From Verrucomicrobiaceae bacterium (GTDB lineage: Bacteria; Verrucomicrobiota; Verrucomicrobiia; Verrucomicrobiales; Verrucomicrobiaceae), in NCBI GenBank assembly GCA_016795465.1, contig JAEUHK010000059.1, forward strand, positions 17,182 through 81,181: a stretch of 64,000 nt of DNA. The letters run 5' to 3'. The notes beneath the pieces were generated by a model. It was not told the origin of the DNA. It was given only the letters and a program-made list of their open reading frames with translations, and searched no databases. The position numbers and the translations under genes were made by a program. Of the stretch, positions 35,420 to 43,681 are shown piece by piece; within the stretch, counting starts at the first letter, position 1, and every line of letters starts with the position of its first letter.

Positions 35420-35794
35420 TCACTTCTCCACCGGCTTGCCCGCGGCTTCCCAGCCTCCGAAACCTTCATCTAGGTGGATGAGCTGTGTGAAGCCGAGCTT
35501 CTCAAACACCTTCAGCGCCCGCATGCTGCGGCCGCCGGCTTGGCAATGCACCAGCGTGGGCTTCGTCTTGTCGAGAGCGGTGAGCTGCTTTTCAAAGTCA
35601 TCGCCCATGATGTCGATGTTCTTGGCCCCTTTGATGTGGCCCTCCTTGAATTCATCGGCCGTGCGCACATCGACGATGACCACATTCCCTTCCGCGATGA
35701 TCTTCGCGGCCTCGGCGGCTTGGACGTGTTTGGCGGAATCCGCGGCGAGGGCGGCGGTGGCGAGCATCGAGAGGGCGAGGAGGAGTTTTTTCAT
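35420..35794 (-). CDS. Periplasmic rhodanese-domain protein
   Basis: A 124-residue single-domain sulfurtransferase with signal peptide MKKLLLALSMLATAALA; the ATG at 35794 opens that peptide. The rhodanese CDC25-like signature VIVDVRTADEFKEGHIKGA and the active-site loop HCQAGGRS with catalytic Cys84 are intact. Likely role: transfer or detoxification of sulfane sulfur in the periplasm. It is convergent with the preceding gene. Confidence 0.88.
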   Translation of the reverse strand: MKKLLLALSMLATAALAADSAKHVQAAEAAKIIAEGNVVIVDVRTADEFKEGHIKGAKNIDIMGDDFEKQLTALDKTKPTLVHCQAGGRSMRALKVFEKLGFTQLIHLDEGFGGWEAAGKPVEK

Positions 35795-35850
35795 GGTGGG
35801 AACCATGAAGACGGCTCCATGCGGGTGATCTTGCGGCCTGTTTCAGGCAA

Positions 35851-35890
35851 AACAAACACCCCGCGGCGAAGATCGCTCACGGGGTGTTTT
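35851..35890 (-). terminator. Intrinsic terminator after rpmF
   Basis: AAACACCCCG (35854-35863) and CGGGGTGTTT (35880-35889) form a 10-bp stem with a 16-base loop. On the minus strand the stem is followed by a T-rich tract (TTTGTTTTG). It closes the coaD-yceD-rpmF operon. Confidence 0.75.
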
Positions 35891-35925
35891 GAAAGGAGGT
35901 CCGGCGACGAAGGCCGGAGCCGGTT

Positions 35926-36114
35926 TTACTCTTCGCCAGCCACCTTGCTGATGACCTGACGGCCGCGGTAGTAGCCGCAGGACGGGCAGGCGACGTGTCC
36001 AGGGACGGAGCTGCCGCATTCGGGGCAGGATTTCAGCACGGGCGCTTTCCAGCGGCTCGCGCCCTGACGCTTGCGTTGACGGCTCTTGGATTGTCTGCGC
36101 TTCGGATTGGCCAT
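35926..36114 (-). CDS. rpmF: 50S ribosomal protein L32
   Basis: A 62-residue protein opening MANPKRRQSKSRQRKR, the diagnostic N-terminus of bL32. Two CxxC pairs (CPEC and CPSC) form the zinc knuckle of the C+ type. It lies 18 bp behind the yceD homologue, the conserved arrangement in many bacteria, and is followed by a terminator. Confidence 0.98.
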   Translation of the reverse strand: MANPKRRQSKSRQRKRQGASRWKAPVLKSCPECGSSVPGHVACPSCGYYRGRQVISKVAGEE

Positions 36115-36132
36115 GAGAGAGGTTTCGGAGGT

Positions 36133-36612
36133 TTAATTGAGTTTGTTCAGAGCATCCCAGACACCGCGGCCCGCGTTTTCAGTCTCCGCCGCCGCCATTT
36201 CAGGCGCAGGCTCGAACTTTCCTTCGGCGGGGCACTGACGAGGGCGGACATTGCCGGCCTCGCAGCGGGGGTAGCTCGGAAGGGCGACGAGAGTATCTTC
36301 CCGGATCGTATCCGTCAAGTTGATCGTTCCTTTCGATTCGAGGGGAATTTCCGCCAGGTAGTCTTCGATCACCAGACGGTGCTCGAAGGTCTCCAGGCAG
36401 CGCCCGCATTCCAGGCGGAAAGTCGCCTCCAGCCGCCCGGTGACCACGATCTCGTCACCGTCCTTTTCGAGGTGCAGCTCGTATTTCAGCGGTGACACCG
36501 CCTGCGCGGCATCCTGGGGTTCGAGGCCGAAAAAGGAGGCTGGCTCGGTTCCTGTGATATCCTTCCCGTCGGAAGGGAGGTTTCTCAGATCGATGTGAAA
36601 AGGGTGATGCAT
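36133..36612 (-). CDS. yceD: YceD/DUF177 family protein
   Basis: A 159-residue protein of the DUF177 family, linked in other bacteria to large-subunit rRNA accumulation and found next to rpmF, as here. The family core is visible: GRLEATFRLECGRCLETFEH, with a CxxC, an acidic strand (VIEDYLAEIPLE), and a C-terminal LPSYPRCEAG followed by CP. It starts 15 bp after coaD. Confidence 0.9.
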   Translation of the reverse strand: MHHPFHIDLRNLPSDGKDITGTEPASFFGLEPQDAAQAVSPLKYELHLEKDGDEIVVTGRLEATFRLECGRCLETFEHRLVIEDYLAEIPLESKGTINLTDTIREDTLVALPSYPRCEAGNVRPRQCPAEGKFEPAPEMAAAETENAGRGVWDALNKLN

Positions 36613-36627
36613 GGCAAAAAGGGGCTT

Positions 36628-37104
36628 TCAGGTGAATTTCTGCCGCAGGGCGGCCACGACATTGGCCGGGGCAAAGGATTCAATGTTCCCGCCGAGGCGT
36701 CCGATCTCCTTCACGAGACGGCTGCTGATGTAGGTGAACTCTTCCCGCGGCATCAGGAACAGCGTTTCGAGGTTCGGCTCCAGTTTGCGGTTCATCAGGG
36801 CGAGCTGGAATTCGAACTCAAAGTCCGAAACGGCCCGCAAACCACGGACGAGGGCGCAGGCACCGTTTTCGCGGGCAAAATTCACCAGCAGGCCCTCGAA
36901 GGGCATCACCTCCAGATTCGCGATGCCCTGCGTGGCCTCCTGCACCAGCGCCACACGCTCGGCGACGGAGAAGAGGCTGTTTTTGGCATTGTCCCGTGCC
37001 ACGGCCACGATGAGGCGATCAAACAGGCCCGCCGCACGCTGGATCACATCGAGGTGACCATTCGTGATGGGATCAAAACTGCCGGGATAGATGGCGAGGC
37101 GCAT
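36628..37104 (-). CDS. coaD: Phosphopantetheine adenylyltransferase
   Basis: Catalyses ATP + 4'-phosphopantetheine to dephospho-CoA, the penultimate step of CoA synthesis. The 158-residue protein starts MRLAIYPGSFDPITNGHLDV with the TxGH nucleotidyltransferase motif, followed by LVRGLRAVSDFEFEFQLALMN and FTYISSRLVKEI, both diagnostic of CoaD. The ATG at 37104 gives the standard length; an upstream extension is not supported. First gene of coaD-yceD-rpmF. CoA supply is relevant to the ACP encoded divergently just upstream. Confidence 0.97.
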   Translation of the reverse strand: MRLAIYPGSFDPITNGHLDVIQRAAGLFDRLIVAVARDNAKNSLFSVAERVALVQEATQGIANLEVMPFEGLLVNFARENGACALVRGLRAVSDFEFEFQLALMNRKLEPNLETLFLMPREEFTYISSRLVKEIGRLGGNIESFAPANVVAALRQKFT

Positions 37105-37172
37105 GAGGTTGGTAGGCGCGAGTGTAGGCGGGCTTTGAAAAACTGGCAATCACAGCCTAAAAGACCTCTCAC

Positions 37173-37889
37173 ATGCCTCGAAACATCCTCATCACCGGTG
37201 CCAATGGAGCCCTCGGCCTCGCCATCGGCGAGTATTTCCTCTCTCACGAGCCCGATGCCATCATCCACCTCGGCGTGCGCGAGCGCCGGGAACGCGCCGA
37301 AAGCCTCGTCGAACGCTCCGCAGGCCGTGCCAGGCTCGTCACGCTCGAAATCACCGAGCCCGAAGCGTGGAAGGCCGCCATCACGCAGATCGGAACGCTC
37401 GATGTGCTCGTGAACAACGCCGGTTTTCACGACGACGCCCTGCTGGCAAACATGAAGCCCGATCAATGGTCCCGCGTGCTCGATGGCAATCTCAGCTCCG
37501 TCTTCCACGGCTGCCAGGCGGCGCTGTCTGTGATGATGCGCCAGCGTGGCGGCCGCATCGTAAACATCGCCTCCCTCAGCGCCATCCATCCACCTGCCGG
37601 TCAAACCAACTACGCTGCGGCAAAAGCCGGCGTCGTCGGCCTCACGAAGAGCCTCGCGAAGGAATCCGCCCGCATGGGCATCACGGTGAATGCCGTGCTG
37701 CCCGGCTACATTGAGGGCGGCCTGCCACCGGAGTGGAGCGCAGAGCATCTGAAGGGTCTGAAGATGCAACTGCCGATGCGCCGGTTTGCACGCCCCGCCG
37801 AGGTCGCCGCGGCGGTTTTCTTTCTTGCCAGCCCGGACGCCAGCTATATCACTGGCACCGCTCTTCCCATCGACGGCGGCATGATTTGA
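37173..37889 (+). CDS. FabG-like 3-oxoacyl-ACP reductase (SDR family)
   Basis: A 238-residue NADPH-dependent short-chain dehydrogenase. The TGANGALG nucleotide-binding loop, NNAG, catalytic Ser134, Tyr147 and Lys151 (YAAAK) are all present, and the C-terminus TGTALPIDGGM is typical of FabG. It is followed 33 bp later by an acyl carrier protein gene, supporting reduction of ACP-bound 3-ketoacyl groups. Since neither a FabH/F nor a FabD gene is adjacent, it is probably a specialised copy for modifying one lipid rather than the housekeeping fabG. Confidence 0.88.
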   Translation: MPRNILITGANGALGLAIGEYFLSHEPDAIIHLGVRERRERAESLVERSAGRARLVTLEITEPEAWKAAITQIGTLDVLVNNAGFHDDALLANMKPDQWSRVLDGNLSSVFHGCQAALSVMMRQRGGRIVNIASLSAIHPPAGQTNYAAAKAGVVGLTKSLAKESARMGITVNAVLPGYIEGGLPPEWSAEHLKGLKMQLPMRRFARPAEVAAAVFFLASPDASYITGTALPIDGGMI

Positions 37890-37922
37890 ACAACTTGCCG
37901 CGCATTCATCTCAGATAGCCAC

Positions 37923-38183
37923 ATGCCCACCCGCCAGCGCCTCAAAGAACTGCTCATCGCCGAGCTCATGCTCGATCTCCAAGCCTCCGAAATCGGCGAT
38001 GAAACCCCTCTGTTTGGTCCTTCCGGCGTCGGACTCGATTCGGTGGATGCCCTCCAGCTCGTGGTGATGCTCGAAAAGCATTTTGGCTTCAAAATGGCTG
38101 ATCAAGAGCAGGCGAAAAAGATTCTTCACTCGGTGGAGTCCATCGCCCAGGCCGTGGATGGAACCGCCGGAGCTCCGGCCTAG
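37923..38183 (+). CDS. Acyl carrier protein
   Basis: An 86-residue acidic four-helix protein. GVGLDSVDALQ contains Ser40, the 4'-phosphopantetheine attachment site (LDSVDxxxL variant of DSL). It lies between the FabG-like and flippase-like genes with 3 bp to the latter. DSV in place of DSL and the neighbours suggest a dedicated rather than housekeeping ACP. Confidence 0.92.
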   Translation: MPTRQRLKELLIAELMLDLQASEIGDETPLFGPSGVGLDSVDALQLVVMLEKHFGFKMADQEQAKKILHSVESIAQAVDGTAGAPA

Positions 38184-38186
38184 TGC

Positions 38187-39176
38187 GTGAAGCGAAAGCT
38201 CTCCATCGCCCTGCGGCTCGTGATCAGCATCGTGCTGCTCGTGCTGCTGTTTCGGGAGCATAATTTTTTCACCGAGATCGCCCCGCGTTTGGGTGCGTTG
38301 CTCGAAAACTGGCCCTGGGTGCTCGCCGGGCTCTTCTCGGCTTTTTTGGGCCTCATGGCCTGCGCCACGCGTTGGTATGTCATCCTGCGTGGTTACGCTC
38401 CGCAGATGCCCTGGCGTGTGCTGGCACGCACCGAGCTCATCGCCGCCTTTTTTAATGTGTCATCCATCGGTGTCATCGGTGGTGATGCGTATAAAATCAT
38501 GTCTGTCACGCGACGCCTGCCCGGACAGGCACCACAGGTCGGCGTATCGCTCATGCTGGATCATGTGACGGGATTTGTGGCCGTGGGCTTGTTGTTCTTC
38601 AGTTGCTTCGCCAGCATCTGGCCGCGCTGGGAGGCCCTCGGGCATGATGCCAGGCTGCTGCTGACGGGTTTCAGCGGCTTCATGGGCTTCTCGCTCGTCG
38701 GCATGACTTTCTCGTGGATCACCTTCAAGCCGCAGGTGCTCGCGTGGGGCAGACGCACCTTCCCGCGTGTGCTCGGCACGCCCTTCTTTGGAAAGATCTC
38801 CCACACGCTCATCACCGTGCATGATGTGATCCTCGCCCTCTGGCGCAGGGCGCTCGGCAGCATCGTCGTCTCCGTCGTCGTGTATGGCTGCGTCTTTTTC
38901 ACCTTTTACTGTGCGCTGCGAGCGGTCGGTGCCCGTGCACCGCTGCTCGATGTCATGACGGCGATGCCCGTCGTCGATGCCATGGCCTCGCTGCCCATTT
39001 CCATCTCAGGCCTCGGCGTGCGCGAACGGACCTTCGAGGCGCTTTTGTCGAGCTTTGCCAATGTGCCCGAGCCCGCGTGTGTCTCCGCTGCTTTTGTCGG
39101 CTGGCTCTTCACCGTCTTTTGGGGCCTGATCGGCGGCTGGATGTTTCTGAAAGGAGGTCGCGAGACCAAGGCATGA
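38187..39176 (+). CDS. Flippase-like / lysylphosphatidylglycerol synthase transmembrane-domain protein
   Basis: A 329-residue integral membrane protein with about eight predicted helices (for example LVISIVLLVLLF, VLAGLFSAFLGLMAC, GFVAVGLLFFSCFA). It matches the LPG_synthase_TM / UPF0104 family through motifs such as FFNVSSIGVIGGDAYK, LMLDHVTGF and SLPISISGLGVRE. Family members flip or modify lipids. A GTG start at 38187 is used, 3 bp after the ACP stop. The start of the patatin gene overlaps its stop (ATGA). It probably handles the acyl-lipid product of the ACP/FabG pair. Confidence 0.85.
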   Translation: MKRKLSIALRLVISIVLLVLLFREHNFFTEIAPRLGALLENWPWVLAGLFSAFLGLMACATRWYVILRGYAPQMPWRVLARTELIAAFFNVSSIGVIGGDAYKIMSVTRRLPGQAPQVGVSLMLDHVTGFVAVGLLFFSCFASIWPRWEALGHDARLLLTGFSGFMGFSLVGMTFSWITFKPQVLAWGRRTFPRVLGTPFFGKISHTLITVHDVILALWRRALGSIVVSVVVYGCVFFTFYCALRAVGARAPLLDVMTAMPVVDAMASLPISISGLGVRERTFEALLSSFANVPEPACVSAAFVGWLFTVFWGLIGGWMFLKGGRETKA

Positions 39177-40015
39177 ACGCCACGCTCACCGGCAAACGCA
39201 TCGCCATCTCCCTCGGTGCCTCCTTCATGGGCTATGCCACGCACGCGGGCTTTCTCGCCACACTCACGCAAGCTGGTGTGAAGCCCGTGGCGCTCGGGGG
39301 CTCGTCCGCGGGTGCCATCGCCGCCGGTTTGCATGCCGCGGGGCTTTCCATCGAAACGGTCCGCGAGGCCGTGCTCGGCACTTCCCTGCCCCTTTCCTTC
39401 GTCAAACGCACGCCATGGGGCTTGCAGCAACTGCGCGATATCTTCACGCGATGCCAGCCTGGCCTTTTCGAGCCCTCCGGAGCCATCGGCTACTTTGAAA
39501 ACCTCGTCGGCCAGCGGCAGATCGAGCAGTTCAAAGACCCGCGGCTGCTCATCGCGATGACGGACCTCGCTTCCAAAAGCAGCATCTTGGCCCAAGAAGG
39601 TCCCCTCGCCCGTGCGATGGCCGCGAGCTGCACCGTGCCGATTATCTTTTCGCCGCTCGACTGGCATGGCCGACTCGTCAGCGATGGCGGCGTGGCTCAT
39701 GAGGCACCTGTCGATCCGTGGTTCCAGGCCGATGACATCGACACGATCATCATTCATCGCATTCATCAGCCCGAAGGCCCGCCGCCCTGGCTGCTGCCGC
39801 TGCGCATGATCCACACCATCGCTGCCTCGCATCACTGCGTGAATGCCCAATGGGTGGCCGATCGCACCGAGATCGCCCGCCTGAACGGCAAGCAGCTGAT
39901 CATCCTCAACACCACCGCGCCCTCGCCCTCCCTTTTCAGCCGTGCGAGCCGTGAGGCCTGTTATGCCGCAGGAGAGGCTGCTGCGCGTGCTTTCCTCTCA
40001 TCAGCCTCAAGCTGA
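39173..40015 (+). CDS. Patatin-like phospholipase
   Basis: A 280-residue acyl hydrolase with a Ser-Asp dyad: nucleophile GGSSAGA (Ser45) and SDGG (Asp171). The N-terminal ISLGASFMGYATHAGFL is the glycine-rich oxyanion loop. No signal peptide is visible. The ATG at 39173 overlaps the stop of the flippase-like gene, so the four-gene lipid operon ends here; its 3' end overlaps the convergent FGE-like gene by 9 bp. A likely role is release or remodelling of acyl chains. Confidence 0.88.
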   Translation: MNATLTGKRIAISLGASFMGYATHAGFLATLTQAGVKPVALGGSSAGAIAAGLHAAGLSIETVREAVLGTSLPLSFVKRTPWGLQQLRDIFTRCQPGLFEPSGAIGYFENLVGQRQIEQFKDPRLLIAMTDLASKSSILAQEGPLARAMAASCTVPIIFSPLDWHGRLVSDGGVAHEAPVDPWFQADDIDTIIIHRIHQPEGPPPWLLPLRMIHTIAASHHCVNAQWVADRTEIARLNGKQLIILNTTAPSPSLFSRASREACYAAGEAAARAFLSSASS

Positions 40016-40795
40016 CGGAGGCCCCGCTGCCTCCACCAGCACGCAGCGAAAGCCCACGCTATCACTGCGATAGGACTCGGGGTCATGCGTGCGGTGGGAG
40101 CTGAGCAGCGTCTGCGGGCGGGCGCTTTTCCAAGATCCACCGCGGAGGACCCGCCAGTCCGTTCCTTCGCGGAAGCGATCCTCGCACCACTCCCAAAGAT
40201 TGCCGCTGAGGTCGTAAAGCCCCAGGTCATTGGCCACCGAGGCCTTTGATGCCACTTGGCCGCCCGAAAAGCCATCACGATACCCGGCGATGAAGTTTTC
40301 AGGAAAGTCCTGTTTGGATTCCCGGCCGCACAGATTGCCCGCTCCGCGCGGCGGCGGCCATTGGGTGCCCCACGGGTAGCGTGAAGCGATGCGGCCATTT
40401 TTGCTCTCGGGGCTCTCATTTGCCCTTTCAAGATCGCCAAGCCCTGCTGCGCAGCTCCATTCGTGATCTGTGGGCAGCCTGTATCGCTGCCTCGGCCCGA
40501 TCAGACCGGTTTTTTGCTCCCGCTGAGTCAGCCAGGCGCAAAAAGCCACCGCCTCGGTCCAACTGACTTGAGATGCAGGACGTGCGGCATCGCGGCCAGC
40601 GCGGCGAAAGGCGGCGAGGTGGGCCTCTTGCGTCTCAAGGCATGCCATCAGCAGCTTTTTCTCACCCACAGGCACCTGCACAAACTCCATGCCAAGGCTG
40701 TTGGTCCAGACCGGCTTCGATGGTTTCTGCGAAGTCGCGCACCCGGTGGCGATCAGCAGGAGGCAAGGCAGCATGACGATGAATTTGAAGGGCAT
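40007..40795 (-). CDS. Lipoprotein with formylglycine-generating-enzyme (SUMF1) domain
   Basis: A 262-residue protein with lipobox LLIATGC (Cys near 19). The FGE-sulfatase fold is recognisable from NSLGMEFVQVPVG, SWTEAVAFCAWLT, YRLPTDHEWSCAAG, GLYDLSGNLWEWCED, VLRGGSW and VGFRC. The segment corresponding to the active-site Cys-Arg is SSHRTHDPESYR, with Ser in place of Cys, so sulfatase activation is unlikely. Many such paralogues act as binding or scaffold domains. It is divergent from the phoB-type gene at 40949. Confidence 0.85.
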   Translation of the reverse strand: MPFKFIVMLPCLLLIATGCATSQKPSKPVWTNSLGMEFVQVPVGEKKLLMACLETQEAHLAAFRRAGRDAARPASQVSWTEAVAFCAWLTQREQKTGLIGPRQRYRLPTDHEWSCAAGLGDLERANESPESKNGRIASRYPWGTQWPPPRGAGNLCGRESKQDFPENFIAGYRDGFSGGQVASKASVANDLGLYDLSGNLWEWCEDRFREGTDWRVLRGGSWKSARPQTLLSSHRTHDPESYRSDSVGFRCVLVEAAGPPSA

Positions 40796-40885
40796 GAAAG
40801 AGCCACATTACCGAAGAATGGCCTGACTGGTCAATCGAATGACTTTTCTCCGTGAAGATCGCGGCACTTGACCCACCGCACGCAC

Positions 40886-40901
40886 GCAACAAGTTCGTCA
40901 C
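40886..40901. promoter_or_regulatory. Putative operator upstream of phoB-like gene
   Basis: On the minus strand GTGACGAACTTGTTGC, 48-63 bp before the start at 40949. It resembles the element found at the same distance from the other phoB-type gene (30504-30519), fitting autoregulation by a common or cross-acting OmpR-family regulator. Confidence 0.42.
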
Positions 40902-40948
40902 ACTTCCTTCTTTGCCGCATGACCCCTTCCGCAGCATTCGCTCAACAC

Positions 40949-41641
40949 ATGAGCAAGATCATGATTGTTGAAGACGAAGCAGACATCTCCGAGATGATCG
41001 CACTGCATCTGGCCCGTGAAGGTCATGAAAGCATCCCCGTGAGCAACGGGCTGCAGGTGGTTCCCACCGCGATCGAGCAGCAGCCGGACATCATCGTGCT
41101 GGACCTGATGCTGCCTGGCCTGGATGGCCTCAGCGTCATGAAACGCCTGCGAGCCGACACGCGGACAGCGAACATCCCGGTGATCATGCTGACAGCCCGT
41201 TCTCAGGTGGCAGATAAGATCGCCGGCCTGGAATTGGGCGTGGATGACTACCTGACGAAGCCTTTTTCACCCCGTGAGCTGTTTTTGCGCATCAGCGCCA
41301 TCCTGCGCCGCACAAAGAAGGTGACGATCACCTCGCAGATCCGCCGCGGCCCTTTCACGCTCGACCGTGTGAACCTGAAAGTCTATCTGCGCGGCACGCC
41401 GCTGGACCTGACCACGACCGAGTTCAAGTTTCTCTCGACTATCCTGGAAAACCCGGACGCGGTCCACACCCGGGCAGAGCTGCTGCGGGATGTGTGGGGC
41501 TACAGCGCGGACACGGCCACCAGGACGCTGGACACGCATGTGAAGCGTTTGCGCGAAAAACTGGGCGACGATGGCGCCAGCATCGTCACGGTGCGCGGGA
41601 CCGGCTTCCAATTCCAAGTGCCCTCTGACTCCGCCGCATGA
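40949..41641 (+). CDS. phoB: PhoB-like response regulator
   Basis: A 230-residue OmpR/PhoB regulator. The receiver domain has Glu8-Asp9, phospho-acceptor Asp52 (VLDLMLPGLDG), Thr in MLTARSQ and Lys in YLTKPFSP. The C-terminal winged helix is at about 130-228 (LTTTEFKFLSTIL and TRTLDTHVKRLREKLGDDG). The ATG at 40949 places MSKIMIVEDE at the N-terminus; longer in-frame starts add an unlikely extension. It is followed by a canonical histidine kinase with a 4-bp overlap. The name phoB is by resemblance; the phosphate signal is not proven. Confidence 0.88.
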   Translation: MSKIMIVEDEADISEMIALHLAREGHESIPVSNGLQVVPTAIEQQPDIIVLDLMLPGLDGLSVMKRLRADTRTANIPVIMLTARSQVADKIAGLELGVDDYLTKPFSPRELFLRISAILRRTKKVTITSQIRRGPFTLDRVNLKVYLRGTPLDLTTTEFKFLSTILENPDAVHTRAELLRDVWGYSADTATRTLDTHVKRLREKLGDDGASIVTVRGTGFQFQVPSDSAA

Positions 41642-42885
41642 TCCTGTTCCTCTGTTCCCTCCTCGTCTTCGCGCTCGCCCTTTGGTGGCGTGAAAGGAAG
41701 CGCCACGAGGCCTGGGTGACAACGCTGGTAACGGCTCTCGGCCTCAAGCACGTGGAGTACCACCTGATCGCTGAGACCGCCGAGGCAGCCCGAGTGGCTG
41801 CGGACCAGCTCCCGCGTGAGCGTGGACTCCACGAGTTTTTCGAGGCGATCCTCAATGAGATCCGCCAAGGAGTGGTGATCGTGGACGCCGACATGCGCAT
41901 CTCGTTTGCGAACAAGCCTCTCGCGGGCTTGCTACAGCGCCCGGTCGTCCATGCGGGCCGAACGTTGATCGAAGAACTGCGGGATCATCAACTGATCGAC
42001 CTCGTCCAACAGGCAGTCGTGGAGAAAAAGCGGGTGACTCGGCAGGTGCAAATGCTGGCCAGCTCCGCCGCCGCGAACCTGAGCGGGCGACACTTCATGA
42101 TTGAGGCCGCCCCCCTTTCGGACACCCGCGTGGGGGCCGCCTGGCTGATGGTGCAGGACATCACGGAAGCCGCGCTGACCGAGCAGATCCGCCGTGATTT
42201 CATCGCGAATGCCTCGCACGAACTGCGAACACCACTGACCATCATCAATGGCTACATCGAGACCCTCCGCGAGGCCCCTGCCCTCCTGCCGCGATGCCTC
42301 GACACGATGGAAAAGCATGGCAAACGCCTGGCAAGGCTCACCGAAGACATGCTTTCCATCTCACGCCTGGAGGATGCGAGCATCCCGCTGAGCCTCGAGA
42401 CCTTTGATGTGCGCCAGTGCGTGCAGGATGCGATCGATCACCTCGCTCCGATGCATGAAGGGCGTGACACGCGTTTCGTGCTCGATTTCCCCAAAACGGG
42501 CGGTCAGATCACCGGCGACCGTTTTTACTGGGACCAGATCTTCACGAATCTGATCGAGAACGCTCTAAAAGAGAACCCGCAGGCCGGTCTCGTCATCACG
42601 GTGAGCGGCCAATGGACGCCGGACGCACGCTGCACGCTCAAAGTGGCCGACAACGGCACTGGCATCTCCGCGCACGACCTGCCGTTCGTCTTCAAACGAT
42701 TCTTCCGCGGCGACAAGCACCACTCATCGACCGTGAAAGGCACCGGTTTGGGCCTCAGCATCGTCAAACGAGCCGTCGAGGCTCACGGAGGCACGATCAT
42801 CGCGTCAAGCCGTCCAGGTATCGAGACGGCATTCACGATGACGCTACCCATCCATGCGCCCGATCAGAGCATCCCAGGCGTGTAA
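41638..42885 (+). CDS. phoR: PhoR-like sensor histidine kinase
   Basis: A 415-residue sensor with one N-terminal membrane helix (ILFLCSLLVFALALWW), no large periplasmic domain, a PAS-like region (about 65-180) and HisKA with FIANASHELRTPL (His194). The HATPase_c domain has an N-box (FTNLIENALKE), G1 (VADNGTGIS), F-box and G2 (GTGLGLSIVKRAVEAHGG). The short periplasmic part matches PhoR, which senses through the Pst system. All catalytic motifs are intact, in contrast to the degenerate kinase at 29022. Its end overlaps the convergent lipoprotein gene by 22 bp. Confidence 0.9.
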   Translation: MILFLCSLLVFALALWWRERKRHEAWVTTLVTALGLKHVEYHLIAETAEAARVAADQLPRERGLHEFFEAILNEIRQGVVIVDADMRISFANKPLAGLLQRPVVHAGRTLIEELRDHQLIDLVQQAVVEKKRVTRQVQMLASSAAANLSGRHFMIEAAPLSDTRVGAAWLMVQDITEAALTEQIRRDFIANASHELRTPLTIINGYIETLREAPALLPRCLDTMEKHGKRLARLTEDMLSISRLEDASIPLSLETFDVRQCVQDAIDHLAPMHEGRDTRFVLDFPKTGGQITGDRFYWDQIFTNLIENALKENPQAGLVITVSGQWTPDARCTLKVADNGTGISAHDLPFVFKRFFRGDKHHSSTVKGTGLGLSIVKRAVEAHGGTIIASSRPGIETAFTMTLPIHAPDQSIPGV

Positions 42886-43490
42886 CGCGGCCGCAAACCT
42901 CCGCTGCCGGCCAACTTTGAGCGCATGGCAGGATCGTCCACCGCACGGTCCACGGCGTCTTGCAGCGCACGGGAGGTCAATTCCTGGAGAATTGGAAGCG
43001 GCGAGCCCGAGCCAGGACGATAGGCGGCGCTTTGACGCTCCGCCGAATACACTTTGGAGAAAAGCACCCGGCCGCTGCCTACCTCGACGATATTCATCCG
43101 CACCTTTGCCGAGGCATAAGGATGCACCAGCAGCTCGGAGTGGAGCTCGAGCACATCGCCGGTGATGAGAAAACGGGCCTTGTCTGAGTCGGTGAGCATG
43201 CCGCGATTTTCCAGCGCATGCGCAAAGGCATTCGCGACGACGGTTTCGACCGGTGCGGTGCTGTTGAGATGCTCAATCGGCACTCCGAGGGGCAGTTTCA
43301 CCGTGCCGAGGTAACGCGAATCGAGGCCGCGCTTGTTGGCAAAGGCACCTACCGTGAGTTCAGGGGTTCCGCGCTGGGCTCCACCAGGTGGCGGCACATA
43401 GTCGAGGGTGATCGAGGAATCTGAGGCACAGGAGGCAAGGCCGAGAGCAGAAACTAGTGCACACAGGAGGGAGAAACGACGGGAGTCCAT
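42864..43490 (-). CDS. Lipoprotein of unknown function
   Basis: A 208-residue protein with lipobox LGLASC (Cys21). It is beta/alpha-patterned: LTVGAFANKRGLDSRYLG, VETVVANAFAHALENRGM, FLITGDVLELHSELLVHPYASAKVRMNI. This is the style of YajG- or LpoB-like outer-membrane lipoproteins that carry a small alpha/beta domain. No catalytic motif is seen. It is convergent with phoR and divergent from the L,D-transpeptidase gene. Confidence 0.65.
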   Translation of the reverse strand: MDSRRFSLLCALVSALGLASCASDSSITLDYVPPPGGAQRGTPELTVGAFANKRGLDSRYLGTVKLPLGVPIEHLNSTAPVETVVANAFAHALENRGMLTDSDKARFLITGDVLELHSELLVHPYASAKVRMNIVEVGSGRVLFSKVYSAERQSAAYRPGSGSPLPILQELTSRALQDAVDRAVDDPAMRSKLAGSGGLRPRYTPGML

Positions 43491-43579
43491 GGTCAGGTGG
43501 TTTGTTTAGACGCTTTGGAAGAGCGAATCAATGGACGAAGTGCCAGCCGTCTCATTCGGATTTCTTTCCAGACAAAAAA

Positions 43580-43649
43580 CAACCCTGCCGGATTCGGTCC
43601 TCAGGAAAAAAACCCCCAAAACCTGAAGCCAATATACCCGGCAGGGTTG
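43580..43649 (+). promoter_or_regulatory. Structured leader with long dyad upstream of the transpeptidase gene
   Basis: CAACCCTGCCGG (43580-43591) and CCGGCAGGGTTG (43638-43649) are perfect 12-bp complements 46 bases apart. Inside, TCAGG (43601-43605) can pair with CCTGA (43622-43626). The loop is A- and C-rich. The structure ends 32 bp before the ATG at 43682. It could be an mRNA leader, a small RNA or an operator. There is no run of T directly after it, so it is not a good terminator. Confidence 0.45.
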
Positions 43650-43681
43650 ATTTATTGGTTATATTCAAAAACCGCCTTCCC

